Of a stretch of 64,000 bases of DNA, positions 11,564 to 21,010 are shown piece by piece. Origin of the DNA: JAXMAF01 sp046350555. GTDB lineage: Bacteria; Planctomycetota; Phycisphaerae; Phycisphaerales; SM1A02. The notes beneath the pieces are model-generated. The model searched no databases. It saw only the letters and a program-made list of their open reading frames with translations, and was not told where the DNA came from. The stretch is from the NCBI GenBank assembly GCA_046350555.1, contig JAXMAF010000011.1, positions 137,303 to 201,302 of the forward strand. The letters are read 5' to 3'. Position 1 is the stretch's first letter. Each line of letters starts with the position of its first letter. Made by a program: the position numbers and the translations under genes.

Positions 11564-12796
11564 TCAGCGACCGGGAGGCGGCGCCGCGCCCGCAGGCGGG
11601 CTGGTCGGCGCCTCGGGTTCCTTCACGCAGCGAAAGCCGAGGTGGTTGCTGCTCGTGCTGATCTCGCCCTTGCCGCGCGTGCCGATCATGTAGCGCGTGC
11701 AGTACTGGTCGGTGCAGAGGAACGAGCCGCCGCGATGGACGCGCTTCTTCTCGCCGGGTTCCGCAGGATCGAACGACGCGCTCGGTCCGCGCGGGTTGCG
11801 CAGGACGGCGCCGTGCGATTCCATGACCTGTCGCGCGTACGTGTCGGGCCGATACCAGTCGCTGCACCACTCCCAGACGTTGCCGGCGACGTCGAAGAGT
11901 CCGTAGTCGTTGGGTGGAAACTGCGCCACCGGGGCGATGCCGACGAAGCCGTCCTCGCCGGAATCCTTCACCGGGAACTCGCCTTCGTAGATGTTCGCCA
12001 TCCACTTGCCGCCGGGCTTGAGCTCGTCGCCCCACGCGTACTTCTGGCCGGTGCGTCCGCCGCGGGCCGCGAACTCCCACTCCGCCTCGGTCGGCAGCCG
12101 CTTGCCCGCCCACTTCGCGTACGCCGCGGCATCCTCGTAGGCGATGTGCACCACCGGGTACTTCTCGCGGCCCTTGATGTCGCTCTCCGGTCCGAGCGGA
12201 TGGCGCCAGTTCGCGCCCTTCTGGTAGCGCCACCAGCGGTAGACGCTGTCGAGCGGGACCGGGTCGGGGGTCGGCGTGAAGACGGTCGAACCCGCGACGA
12301 GGTTCTCCGGCGGCGCGTCGGGAAACTCTTCCTTGGTGGGCACGCGCTCGGCGACGGTCACGTAGTGCGTCGCCTCGACGAACCGGGCGAACTGCTCGTT
12401 CGTCACCTCGGTCGTGTCCATCCAGAAGCCATCGACATAGACGCGATGGATGGGGCGCGCGTCGGGCATCGATTCGTGGCCGCCGCAGATGCAGCCGCGC
12501 GGGTCCTCGCAGCCCATCGAGAATTCGCCGCCGGGAATCCAGACCATGCCTTCGGGCGCCGCGCCGGAAGGCGCGGGCGTCGGGTTGACGACGGTCGGAA
12601 GAAACGGAGTGGCGGGAGTTGCCTCGGGCGCCGGCGCGCGATCGCCTGGCGCCGGCGTGGTGCGCTCCGGTGCGACCTGCGCGGTCGCTTCGCGTCCGAC
12701 GGAGACCGATGCAACGAGGAGCAACGTGGCCGCGGCGGCGATGGAGCGCGCGACGCCGAGCGGCGCTGGCCCGAGAGGGGTCGTGTGAGCGGTCAT
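11564..12796 (-). CDS. Exported formylglycine-generating enzyme (SUMF1/FGE family)
   Basis: Copper-dependent oxidase that converts a cysteine in sulfatases to formylglycine. The 410-residue protein from ATG 12796 starts with a signal peptide (hydrophobic AAAATLLLVASVSVG), a proline/alanine linker, then the FGE-sulfatase domain from about residue 85: GMVWIPGGEFSMGCEDPRG, WMDTTEVTNEQFARFV, KRLPTEAEWEFAARGG, AGNVWEWCSDWY and RVHRGGSFLC. The active-site pair is present as CTDQYC (Cys-x4-Cys, as Cys336/Cys341 in human FGE), so unlike many members of the superfamily it should be catalytically competent. An ATG at 12841 exists but overlaps the start of divergent queA. No sulfatase lies in this window. 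Confidence 0.88.
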   Translation of the reverse strand: MTAHTTPLGPAPLGVARSIAAAATLLLVASVSVGREATAQVAPERTTPAPGDRAPAPEATPATPFLPTVVNPTPAPSGAAPEGMVWIPGGEFSMGCEDPRGCICGGHESMPDARPIHRVYVDGFWMDTTEVTNEQFARFVEATHYVTVAERVPTKEEFPDAPPENLVAGSTVFTPTPDPVPLDSVYRWWRYQKGANWRHPLGPESDIKGREKYPVVHIAYEDAAAYAKWAGKRLPTEAEWEFAARGGRTGQKYAWGDELKPGGKWMANIYEGEFPVKDSGEDGFVGIAPVAQFPPNDYGLFDVAGNVWEWCSDWYRPDTYARQVMESHGAVLRNPRGPSASFDPAEPGEKKRVHRGGSFLCTDQYCTRYMIGTRGKGEISTSSNHLGFRCVKEPEAPTSPPAGAAPPPGR

Positions 12797-12833
12797 GGGA
12801 AGTCCGTGATGGTACGGACCGTACGATCGCGAT

Positions 12834-14226
12834 GTGCGCACGGACGAGCTCGACTACCACCTGCCACCCGAGTGCATCGCCACCCGACCGGCCGAGCCGC
12901 GGGATTCGGCCCGCATGCTCGTGGTGCGGCGCGACGAGCGGAGGATCGAGCATCGCGTCGTGCGCGACCTGCCCGAGGTGCTGGCGCCGGGCGACACGCT
13001 GGTCTTCAACACGACGGCGGTGATGCCCGCGCGGCTCGTAGCGCGACGTGCGACCGGCGGGATGGTGGAGGGGCTCGCGCTCGGCCCGCGCGGGGCGCTC
13101 CGTGGGGCGAGTTCGACGGCGAGCCGTGCGCGTGCTCCTGCGCGGCAGTGCGAGGCCGCGCGCGGGCGAGACGCTGACGCTCCTGAACGCCCACGACGCC
13201 GTCACCGGCGATCGTCTCGTGCTCGACGCCCGCGACGGCGAGGCGTGGATCGTCCGGTTCGAGCCAAGCGAGTCGGGCGATCCGCCGCGCTTGGCCGCCG
13301 GTCCAAGCCCCGATCCACGAGCTGTCCCAAGAGCCGATCCGACGGCGAGTTCGACGTCAAGGTCGACGCGGACGCCCGATGGCAACGGATCGGCGCCGAC
13401 CCTTTCGAGTATGTCGAGCATGTCGAGCATGTCGAGCGTGTCGAACATGTCGAGCATGTCGAGCATGTCGATCCTGCCGACCATGCCGCCGGAGCGCATC
13501 ATCGACCGCAACGGCCGCACGCCGCTGCCGCCGTACATCCTGCATGCGAGGAGAGAGCGCCACGACCTTCCGGCGCACGGCGACGACGACGATCGCGCCT
13601 GGTACGAGACGGTCTACGCGGATGCCCGGCGCCGCGGCTCGATCGCCGCGCCCACGGCGGGGCTCCACTTCACCGCCGAGCTGCTCGATCGACTGCGCCA
13701 GCGAGGCATCGGGCGAATCGACGTCCTCCTCCATGTCGGCGCCGGCACCTTCAAGCCCATCGACGCCGAGACGCTGGAGGCGCACACCATGCATCGCGAG
13801 TGGTACGAGGTCTCCGCCGAAGCCCTCGAGGCGATCCGCGCGGCGCGGAGCGCCGGGCACGAACGGGCGCACGCGCCGCCGGATGCGCGCGCGGCGGGCA
13901 TGGCTTCGACGGGTGCGCGCGACGGCTCTCCCGGCAGGATCGTGGCGGTGGGCACCACGACGTGCCGGACGCTGGAGTCGCTGCCATCGCCCCTGCCCGA
14001 TCCGGCCGCGGGTGCGGTTGCGGGGGAGACGGGGATCCTGATCGCGCCGGGCCATCGCTTTCGCCATGTGGACGCGCTCATGACGAACTTCCACCTGCCG
14101 CGATCGACCCTCCTCGCGCTCGTGGCCGCGCTGGTCGGCCTCGAGTGGCTGAAGGAGATCTATGCCGAGGCGATCCGCTCCGGCTATCGCTTCTACTCCT
14201 ATGGCGACGCGATGCTCGTGCTGTAG
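12834..14226 (+). CDS. queA: tRNA preQ1(34) S-adenosylmethionine ribosyltransferase-isomerase, one frameshift
   Basis: Transfers the ribosyl part of SAM to preQ1 at tRNA position 34, giving epoxyqueuosine. The start is GTG 12834 (RTDELDYHLPPECIATRP), which matches the QueA N-terminus, followed by LAPGDTLVFNTTAVMPARL. The reading then changes frame between about 13085 and 13130 and runs cleanly to 14226 with GRTPLPPYI, TAGLHFTAELLDRL, VGAGTFKPI, GTTTCRTLESL, TNFHLPRSTLLALV and SGYRFYSYGDAMLVL. Before PLPPYI there is an insertion of about 50 low-complexity residues that includes a Met-Ser-Ser repeat. The frameshift is probably a sequencing indel because both halves are well conserved. Confidence 0.9.
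13411..13473 (+). repeat. 9-bp tandem repeat inside queA
   Basis: Seven head-to-tail copies of ATGTCGAGC (the fourth is GTGTCGAAC and the seventh ATGTCGATC), in frame with queA, encoding a run of Met-Ser-Ser triplets. The unit length is a multiple of three, so copy-number change would not break the gene. Confidence 0.95.
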
Positions 14227-14279
14227 CGGCGGGGGCGTGCGCCATCGGTCGCGCATCGCGTTCGCGCGTCGCGTGCTCT

Positions 14280-14385
14280 ACGCGTCCCAGTCGATTCTGG
14301 CGTCCCACCCAACCCACTTCCGCCGTGAGGCGCCGCTGTGGGCAAATGGGGTCGAACGCATGGAGGTCTGCTGGAATCCATATTA
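14280..14385 (+). repeat. Interspersed ~105-bp repeat, copy 2
   Basis: Same orientation as copy 1, between queA and the aminotransferase gene, starting ACGCGTCCCAGTCGATTCTG and ending in CTGGAATCCATATTA. The flanking CCCA...ACCCA and TGGGCAAATGGG segments can pair to form a stem around the central GC-rich part. It ends 12 bp before the next start codon, so it lies in that gene's leader. Confidence 0.85.
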
Positions 14386-14396
14386 CCGTGCCAACC

Positions 14397-15593
<1,197 letters not shown>

Positions 15594-15694
15594 GTGGCGG
15601 CAACGAGCCTGGCGCTCGGTCGGCTTGCCCGTCATCCGGCTTCGTGCTACGCTCCGCGATTCGCGATCCTGAATCCCGATCCGGACCCCGACCC

Positions 15695-16048
15695 ATGCCC
15701 TACGCGATCATCGAAGACAGTGGAACGCAGATCAAGGTGAGCCCCGGCGACGTGCTGGAGATCGATCTCCGTCCCGGCACCGACGGCAACCGCAAGGGGG
15801 CGTCGCTCTCGTTCGATCGCGTGCTGGTCGTCGGCGAGCTCGGCGAGGAGAAGGCGGCCGGCGGCGCCAAGCCAGCACGGATCGGCACGCCGTACATCGC
15901 CGGCGCCACGGTGACCGCCGAGGTGATCGAGCCGTTCCTCGGCGAGAAGGTCGTCGGCAACAAGTACGCGCGGCGCAAGGGATATCGCCGCAAGCTCGGT
16001 CACCGACAGGCCTACCTCAAGGTGAAGATCGCCGCGATCGCCGGCTGA
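15695..16048 (+). CDS. rplU: 50S ribosomal protein bL21
   Basis: Large-subunit protein of 117 residues that contacts 23S rRNA domains. It shows MPYAIIEDSGTQIKVSPGDVLEID, FDRVLVVGE and the C-terminal YARRKGYRRKLGHRQAYLKVKI. A short insertion (EEKAAGGAKPARI) precedes GTPYIAGATV. The start ATG 15695 matches the family; the upstream open frame is shadow. In most bacteria rpmA follows directly, but here the next gene is convergent and overlaps the stop by 37 bp, so L27 is encoded elsewhere. Confidence 0.95.
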   Translation: MPYAIIEDSGTQIKVSPGDVLEIDLRPGTDGNRKGASLSFDRVLVVGELGEEKAAGGAKPARIGTPYIAGATVTAEVIEPFLGEKVVGNKYARRKGYRRKLGHRQAYLKVKIAAIAG

Positions 16049-16686
16049 TCGGACTCCTCGCGAACGATCCGGGTCTCGCCGAACGCATTGGTGACGCGCT
16101 GGCTCACGGCCTGGCGGATGCGCATGGCCTGCTCGGGACTCTTGACCGCGACGACGTCGGCGTCGAACTGCGCCGGCGAGAGCCGGTCGTGGAATCCCTG
16201 CGTCGAATCGATCAACGACATGGATGCGTCGACGAGCGTGAAGCGAGTCCGCTGCTTGTCCAGCGAGCCATGGATGTGCAGCATGCCGGCGCCGCCGTAC
16301 ACGCCGACCTCGCCATCGACCAGCACGATGTAGCGGACCGAGGCGTTCGTCGAGTCGTCCTCGAGCGGCGTGTATCCGGCGCGCGGCTTCCAGAAGAGCT
16401 CCATGTGAACGACCTGCGCGGTCGCCGCGGTGCCGTCGATGAGCTTCTCCACGGGGACATCGCTGAGGTAGATCGCCGTGGCCGCGGGGCCGATGGAGAA
16501 GGCGGCCGCGACGAAGTCCCCGCGGAGGGTCGCGGTCTCGCGCCCCGCGGCGCGCAGCTCCACCTGGCCCTCGCCGGTCGTCGAGGCGCACCCGCCAGCG
16601 AGTGGAAGCGCGAGCGCAGTCAGCCAGATCGCCGTTGCGGCTGCCGGGCGTAGGCCCCTCCTCGTCGGAATGCGCATCCGGCTCAT
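16012..16686 (-). CDS. Hypothetical lipoprotein
   Basis: The 224-residue product has a signal peptide ending in the lipobox LAGGC, followed by a mature domain rich in beta-strand-like segments (VRYIVLVDGEVGVYGGAGML). No family is recognised; it resembles small planctomycete lipoproteins with an open beta fold. Its ATG overlaps the stop of the upstream amidohydrolase-like gene by 4 bp (ATGA), so the two are translationally coupled. Its 3' end overlaps convergent rplU by 37 bp. A second ATG 9 bp downstream (MRIPTRRG) could be the true start. Confidence 0.72.
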   Translation of the reverse strand: MSRMRIPTRRGLRPAAATAIWLTALALPLAGGCASTTGEGQVELRAAGRETATLRGDFVAAAFSIGPAATAIYLSDVPVEKLIDGTAATAQVVHMELFWKPRAGYTPLEDDSTNASVRYIVLVDGEVGVYGGAGMLHIHGSLDKQRTRFTLVDASMSLIDSTQGFHDRLSPAQFDADVVAVKSPEQAMRIRQAVSQRVTNAFGETRIVREESDQPAIAAIFTLR

Positions 16687-17666
16687 GATTCGCCCGGACG
16701 GTCGCCGGGGCGAATGCCCTCGGTGGAGCTCTCGTCGGTCTCTCCTTCGGCGAGGCGAGCCCCGGCAGGGACGGTCGCGGAAGCGCCCGAGGCGACGCTG
16801 CGAACGCGCGGCGCGAGTCCCGCAACTTCGACACCGAGCGCTCGCAGTGAATCGCGTTCCACGATCGCCCGGACGGTGGCCCGCGGAACCGAGGGAAGCT
16901 GCGTGCCGTGTCCGAGCGCGTTGAGCGAGTAGAGGTTCTCGATCGCCCGCGCTGGCGTCTCGTGCGGGAAACCGGAGCCGAAGAGGAGCTTCTCCATGAC
17001 GCCGAGCGAGAACGCCGTGAGCATCGCGTTGTAGAGCTGCCACGGTCGTGAGGCGACACCCGAGACCTCCGCCCAGACGTTCTCGTGCTTGCCGACGAGC
17101 ACCAACGTCTCGTCGACCCACGGGTAGCCGAGTTCGCCGATCACGATCGGCACCGTCGGGAAGCTGCGCGCCACCTCGTCCCACGCGGAAGGCCGGCCGA
17201 ACTCGAGGATGCCCGACGGCGAGAGGGGCACGCCGCGCGAGACGAAGACCGGCAACCCGCGCTCCGAACAACGCTCGTAGAGCCGCATCGCCTGCGAGTG
17301 GGTCGGATGGAAGCCAGCGGCCATCGGACTGACCGAGATGCCGATCATCCCGAGCGCCGCCGCCGCGTCGACCTGTCCGCGCGGATCGCCCGCCATCGGG
17401 TCGACGCCGGCCACCCCGAGTCGCCGGTCCGGCGCGGCTCGCACCACCTCGGCGATCAGCTCGCTCGGAATGTGCGCGTCGAGGCGCTGCGCCCGGAACC
17501 CGTGCACCACCGCCACGTCGACGCATTCGGTCGCCGCGTTCAGCGCCGCGGCCGAGGCGTCAAGGCGGATCCACCGGTCCGATTGCCGCAGTCGAAGAAG
17601 GCGGGAGATCTCCGCCCCGAACTGATCCGGGGCGTTCCAGACGCGAGTATGAAGGTCGGTGATCAA
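16683..17666 (-). CDS. Amidohydrolase_2-like TIM-barrel protein lacking metal ligands
   Basis: The 327-residue protein aligns by eye with the ACMSD/amidohydrolase_2 fold: DLHTRVW at the first strand, HPTHSQAMRLYERC, LGYPWVDETLVLVGKHENVW and VMEKLLFGSGFPHETP. The residues that normally bind metal appear changed: HxH is HxR in DLHTR, the strand-5 His is Ser in VFVSRG, the strand-6 His is Glu in IGELGYPW, and the final Asp of GTDFP is Gly in GSGFP. It may therefore be a non-catalytic relative. Start is TTG 17666, since no ATG precedes the first strand. It is coupled by ATGA overlap to the lipoprotein gene. Confidence 0.75.
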   Translation of the reverse strand: MITDLHTRVWNAPDQFGAEISRLLRLRQSDRWIRLDASAAALNAATECVDVAVVHGFRAQRLDAHIPSELIAEVVRAAPDRRLGVAGVDPMAGDPRGQVDAAAALGMIGISVSPMAAGFHPTHSQAMRLYERCSERGLPVFVSRGVPLSPSGILEFGRPSAWDEVARSFPTVPIVIGELGYPWVDETLVLVGKHENVWAEVSGVASRPWQLYNAMLTAFSLGVMEKLLFGSGFPHETPARAIENLYSLNALGHGTQLPSVPRATVRAIVERDSLRALGVEVAGLAPRVRSVASGASATVPAGARLAEGETDESSTEGIRPGDRPGES

Positions 17667-17775
17667 GTGCGATGGAGAGTCGGGTGCGATCGGCGGCAGG
17701 CGTGCCGGGATTCGTGGATGGTAGGGGCCGCCTCGTCGAACGCGGCGTGGGTCGGGTGCCCTCGGAGGCGTCGAC

Positions 17776-18660
17776 TCACTTCGCCGGAGCCTTCGTGCCC
17801 GGTGGCGGCAGGTACGGCCTCGCCCGCTGGGCGAACGATTCGCGGCCCATCGTGAGCTTCGGGCTTCCCAGGGTCCCGGGATACTCCTTGTTGAGCAGTG
17901 CCTTCAGCCGCACCAGCCGTGTCTCGGGATAGGGGTGCGTGGAGAGGAACTCGGCCTCGCGCTCGCCCTGCATCGCGGCTTGGAGGACGGTCATCACGTC
18001 GATGAGTCCCTGAGGGTCGTACCCCGCCTTGATCATGTAGCGCACGCCGAGTGCATCGGCCTCCGATTCCTCGTCGCGACCCCACTTGAGAAGGAAGCCC
18101 TCGCCCACGCCGCCGACGACGACCTGCGTCGCCTGCGAGAGCGTCCCCGCGGCGCTGCCGCCGACCGCGCCGACGACCGCGCTCCCGATCGTGGCCGCCC
18201 AGTTGACGCCCTGCGCCTCCGCCATGCGCTGCTCGGCATGCTCCGCCGCGACGTGTCCGATCTCGTGTCCAAGCACGCCGGCGAGCTCCGCCTCGCTGTC
18301 GAACTCCTGCATCAGCGAGCGGCTCATGAAGACCTTGCCGCCGGGGAGCGAGAAGGCGTTGATGACGTCGGAGTCAAGGACGATGAACTCCCATGGAAGG
18401 TTGCGCTTCTCGGGATCCTCGACCTGGTTCACGAGCTTCATGCCGACTTCCGCGACGTACTCGTTGAGCTGCGGCGACTTCATCTGGCCGCCGTAGTCCT
18501 TGATGAGCTGCGGCTTCGCCTCTTCGCCGGTCTTGATCTCCTCGTCGCGGTTCATCGCGTTGAACTGGTACTTGCCGGTCGCCGCGTTGGTGGCGCAGCC
18601 GACGGAGGCGGCGAGTCCGAGCGACGAGGCGAAGGCCACGAGATTCCTCATCCAACCCAT
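17776..18660 (-). CDS. M48-family metalloprotease, lipoprotein (BepA/LoiP-like)
   Basis: Zinc peptidase of 294 residues, likely in envelope quality control. Signal peptide with lipobox (AASVGC), then a Peptidase_M48 domain: NAFSLPGGKVFMSRSLMQE, GHEIGHVAAEH with the HExxH zinc site (about residue 137), and EESEADALGVRYM carrying the third zinc ligand Glu. The C-terminal THPYPETRL resembles the THPxxxxR motif of the family. There is no TPR region, so it is closer in build to LoiP/YcaL than to BepA. Divergent from ubiE with 75 bp between starts. Confidence 0.9.
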   Translation of the reverse strand: MGWMRNLVAFASSLGLAASVGCATNAATGKYQFNAMNRDEEIKTGEEAKPQLIKDYGGQMKSPQLNEYVAEVGMKLVNQVEDPEKRNLPWEFIVLDSDVINAFSLPGGKVFMSRSLMQEFDSEAELAGVLGHEIGHVAAEHAEQRMAEAQGVNWAATIGSAVVGAVGGSAAGTLSQATQVVVGGVGEGFLLKWGRDEESEADALGVRYMIKAGYDPQGLIDVMTVLQAAMQGEREAEFLSTHPYPETRLVRLKALLNKEYPGTLGSPKLTMGRESFAQRARPYLPPPGTKAPAK

Positions 18661-18735
18661 GGAGCGCTCCGAAATCACATACGATCCTTCGCACGAGGCG
18701 ACGCCGCACCTCGGTGTGCGCAGACCGACTCTTCG

Positions 18736-19527
18736 ATGTCCCGGCAATCTTCCAATCTTCCCGCGTGGACCGCAACCGACCTTGCGGGAGATCCGCACGT
18801 CGCCCCCGACAAGGGCGATCGGGTGCGCCGGATGTTCGAGTCGATCGCGCCGACCTACGACCTGAACAACCGGCTCCATTCCTTCGGACAGGATCAACGC
18901 TGGCGGCGGCGCGCCGTGGCCCTGGCCGGCCTGCGGCCCGGCGATCGGGTGCTCGACGTGGCGTGTGGCACCGGCGACCTGACCGAGGCGTTCGCGGCGG
19001 CGAGCGACGCGTCCGGCGGCGGGGGAGAGGTCGTCGGCGTCGACTTCACGCCCGCGATGCTCGAGCGGGCGCGGAAACGGTCGGAGCGGCTGCCGGAGCA
19101 TCGCCGTCCGCGATACGAGTTGGCCGACGCCATGGCGCTGCCCTTCGCGGACCAGTCGTTCAATGTGGTCTCGATCGCCTTCGGGATCCGCAACGTCTCG
19201 GCGCCGCCGCGGGCGCTGGCGGAGTTCCGGCGCGTTCTTCGGCCGGCCGGCCGGCTCGTGGTGCTGGAGTTCGGTCGCCCGCGGAACCCGGTCGTTCGAG
19301 TGGCGAACGATGTCTATTGCCGGACGATCATGCCTTGGACGGCGGGTCTCGTGGCGCGCGATCGCGTTGGCGCGTATCGCTACCTGCCGCGCTCGGTGGC
19401 GACGTTTCCGGACCGCGAGGCGTTCGCCGCGATGGTTGGCGCGGCCGGGTTCAAGGATGTCCGGCAGGTCGACCTGACCTTCGGCGTCTGCGCCGTGACG
19501 GTGGGCATGGTGGACGACCGAGTCTGA
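18736..19527 (+). CDS. ubiE: Demethylmenaquinone/ubiquinone methyltransferase UbiE (MenG)
   Basis: SAM-dependent C-methyltransferase for the last step of menaquinone synthesis. It shows RVRRMFESIAPTYDLNNRLHSFGQD at the N-terminus, motif I VLDVACGTGDL, GVDFTPAMLERAR, DAMALPFADQSFNVV, AFGIRNV and RVLRPAGRLVVLEF. The 263 residues match the family. ATG 18736 is chosen as the start nearest the conserved domain; an upstream in-frame ATG would run into the M48 promoter region. No other men genes are nearby. Confidence 0.92.
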   Translation: MSRQSSNLPAWTATDLAGDPHVAPDKGDRVRRMFESIAPTYDLNNRLHSFGQDQRWRRRAVALAGLRPGDRVLDVACGTGDLTEAFAAASDASGGGGEVVGVDFTPAMLERARKRSERLPEHRRPRYELADAMALPFADQSFNVVSIAFGIRNVSAPPRALAEFRRVLRPAGRLVVLEFGRPRNPVVRVANDVYCRTIMPWTAGLVARDRVGAYRYLPRSVATFPDREAFAAMVGAAGFKDVRQVDLTFGVCAVTVGMVDDRV

Positions 19528-19599
19528 CGGCGCCCTCGCAACCACTGGTTCCGCCCCGCAACCTTCTTCGAACGACCGGTACCATGTGATGGGTAACCG

Positions 19600-20184
19600 A
19601 TGCTCAAGACGATCGAACGGCGGTTGATCCGCAAGGCGCAGACCGGCGACGGCGCGGCGATCGAGTCGCTCATCCGCGGTCACCAGGATGCGCTCTATGC
19701 GTTCATGCTCCGGATGTCGGGGCGTCCCGACGTCGCGGAAGACATGGTTCAGGAAGCGTTCGTTCGCGTGATCCGCAACCTGGACCGCTTCGACACCCGC
19801 TTCAGGTTCAGCACGTGGCTCTTCACGATCGCGCGGCGGCTCTACGTGAACCACATGCAGAAGCTGCGCCCGTCCCCGGACAGTGACGTGGTGGATGGCA
19901 TGGGCGACCGTGGCGAATCGCCCGGCGGCGCCACCGCGAGGCATGAGTCGCTCGTCAACCTCAGGACCGTGATCGACGAGGCGCTCCAGGTCCTCACGCC
20001 GCTTCAACGGGAGATCGTCCTGCTCTTCCACCAGCAGACGTGGTCGATCACCGACATCGCGGCGCACCTGACGATGCCCGAAGGCACCGTGAAGAGCCAC
20101 CTGCATCGCGCCCGGCGCCGCATGCAACGGTCCATCTCCGCCAGCCCCGTCGCGCGGGCCCACGCCGCGGAGGTGCTGTCGTGA
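19600..20184 (+). CDS. ECF-type RNA polymerase sigma factor
   Basis: 194-residue sigma-70 family member of the extracytoplasmic-function class. Region 2 shows DVAEDMVQEAFVRVIRNLDRF and RFSTWLFTIARRLYVN; region 4 shows LTPLQREIVLLFHQQTWSITDIAAHLTMPEG and VKSHLHRARRRM, the recognition helix. The next gene starts at a GTG overlapping this stop (GTGA), the usual arrangement for sigma/anti-sigma pairs. Confidence 0.92.
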   Translation: MLKTIERRLIRKAQTGDGAAIESLIRGHQDALYAFMLRMSGRPDVAEDMVQEAFVRVIRNLDRFDTRFRFSTWLFTIARRLYVNHMQKLRPSPDSDVVDGMGDRGESPGGATARHESLVNLRTVIDEALQVLTPLQREIVLLFHQQTWSITDIAAHLTMPEGTVKSHLHRARRRMQRSISASPVARAHAAEVLS

Positions 20185-20906
20185 GCAGGCGACGCGGCAC
20201 CATCGACCGCGGCGCCATGGATCCAAGGGCCGGCGACGCCGGCGCCAGCCGCGATCCGGGCGCACGCCGCCGCGACGACGAGGCTGTCTTCGCACGCTTC
20301 CTCGATCGGGCGCTTCGGTCCGACGGCGCGCGGACGCGGGAGCGCGGCGCGACCAGGGACTTCACCGCAACCATCATGCGCACGCTCGGCTACCGACCGA
20401 GCCGCAGCGCCGCCTCGGCGCAGCGCGCCGGATCGTCCGTCGATCGAAGCGTCGCTTGCTCGCCCAGCGCCGCCATCCGGCGCGCCGCGGCGGTGCGCCC
20501 GAGCGGGGCAATGCGAGAACGGGTCGTTCGGACGACGACGCGCGTCGCCACCTGTCTTGTGCTCGGATCCGCGATCGGCATCGGGCTCGTGGCCCACAAC
20601 TCGATGCCTCAGGCCGTTCAGCCGGCGGCGACGACGCTCCCCAATGCCGTCAAGGACGGCCTGGAACGAGAAGGGCGGCGTCTCGACGGCTTCCTGCGCG
20701 AGCTTCGTCGGAGCGGACCTTCGGCGTTCGTTCCCTCGGTGCTCGTTCCGGTGCGCCAGGAATCGGTCGTCTCGCCATCGTCCAAGCCATCGATCCCAAG
20801 CGCGCCCGGCCGCGGAGACCGCGACAACACGCCGCCTCGAGACGCTGACCCAGCAGGCCCCGAGCCGTCGAGCGGCGCCGCGACCGCGCCGTTCCGCTGG
20901 GTCTAA
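20181..20906 (+). CDS. Putative anti-sigma factor or sigma-coupled membrane protein
   Basis: 241 residues from GTG 20181. The N-terminal 110 residues are Arg/Asp-rich and cytoplasmic in character, followed by one transmembrane helix (TRVATCLVLGSAIGIGLVAH), a short amphipathic segment and a proline/serine-rich tail outside. Overlap with the ECF sigma gene and the single-pass layout suggest a regulator that sequesters the sigma factor. No zinc-binding anti-sigma motif (HxxxCxxC) is present, so the function is inferred only from context and topology. Its stop codon lies at the edge of interspersed repeat copy 3. Confidence 0.6.
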   Translation: MSRRRGTIDRGAMDPRAGDAGASRDPGARRRDDEAVFARFLDRALRSDGARTRERGATRDFTATIMRTLGYRPSRSAASAQRAGSSVDRSVACSPSAAIRRAAAVRPSGAMRERVVRTTTRVATCLVLGSAIGIGLVAHNSMPQAVQPAATTLPNAVKDGLEREGRRLDGFLRELRRSGPSAFVPSVLVPVRQESVVSPSSKPSIPSAPGRGDRDNTPPRDADPAGPEPSSGAATAPFRWV

Positions 20907-21010
20907 TACGGATTCCAGTAGACCTCCATGCGTTCGACCCCATTTGCCCACAGCGGCGTCTGACGGCGGAATTGGGTAGGGTGGGGCGCGAGAGTCAACT
21001 GGGACGCGTA
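20904..21010 (-). repeat. Interspersed ~105-bp repeat, copy 3 (inverted)
   Basis: Opposite orientation to copies 1 and 2. It fills exactly the space between the stop codon of the upstream gene (TAA 20904-20906) and the next ATG (21010), starting TAATACGGATTCCAGTAGAC and ending GGGACGCGTA. CCCCATTTGCCCA pairs imperfectly with TGGGTAGGGTGGGG to form a stem around a smaller CGGCGT-CTG-ACGGCG hairpin. Confidence 0.88.

Noticed and set aside
13411..13473. CRISPR array
   Set aside because: Units are 9 bp, contiguous and in frame with queA, with no spacers.
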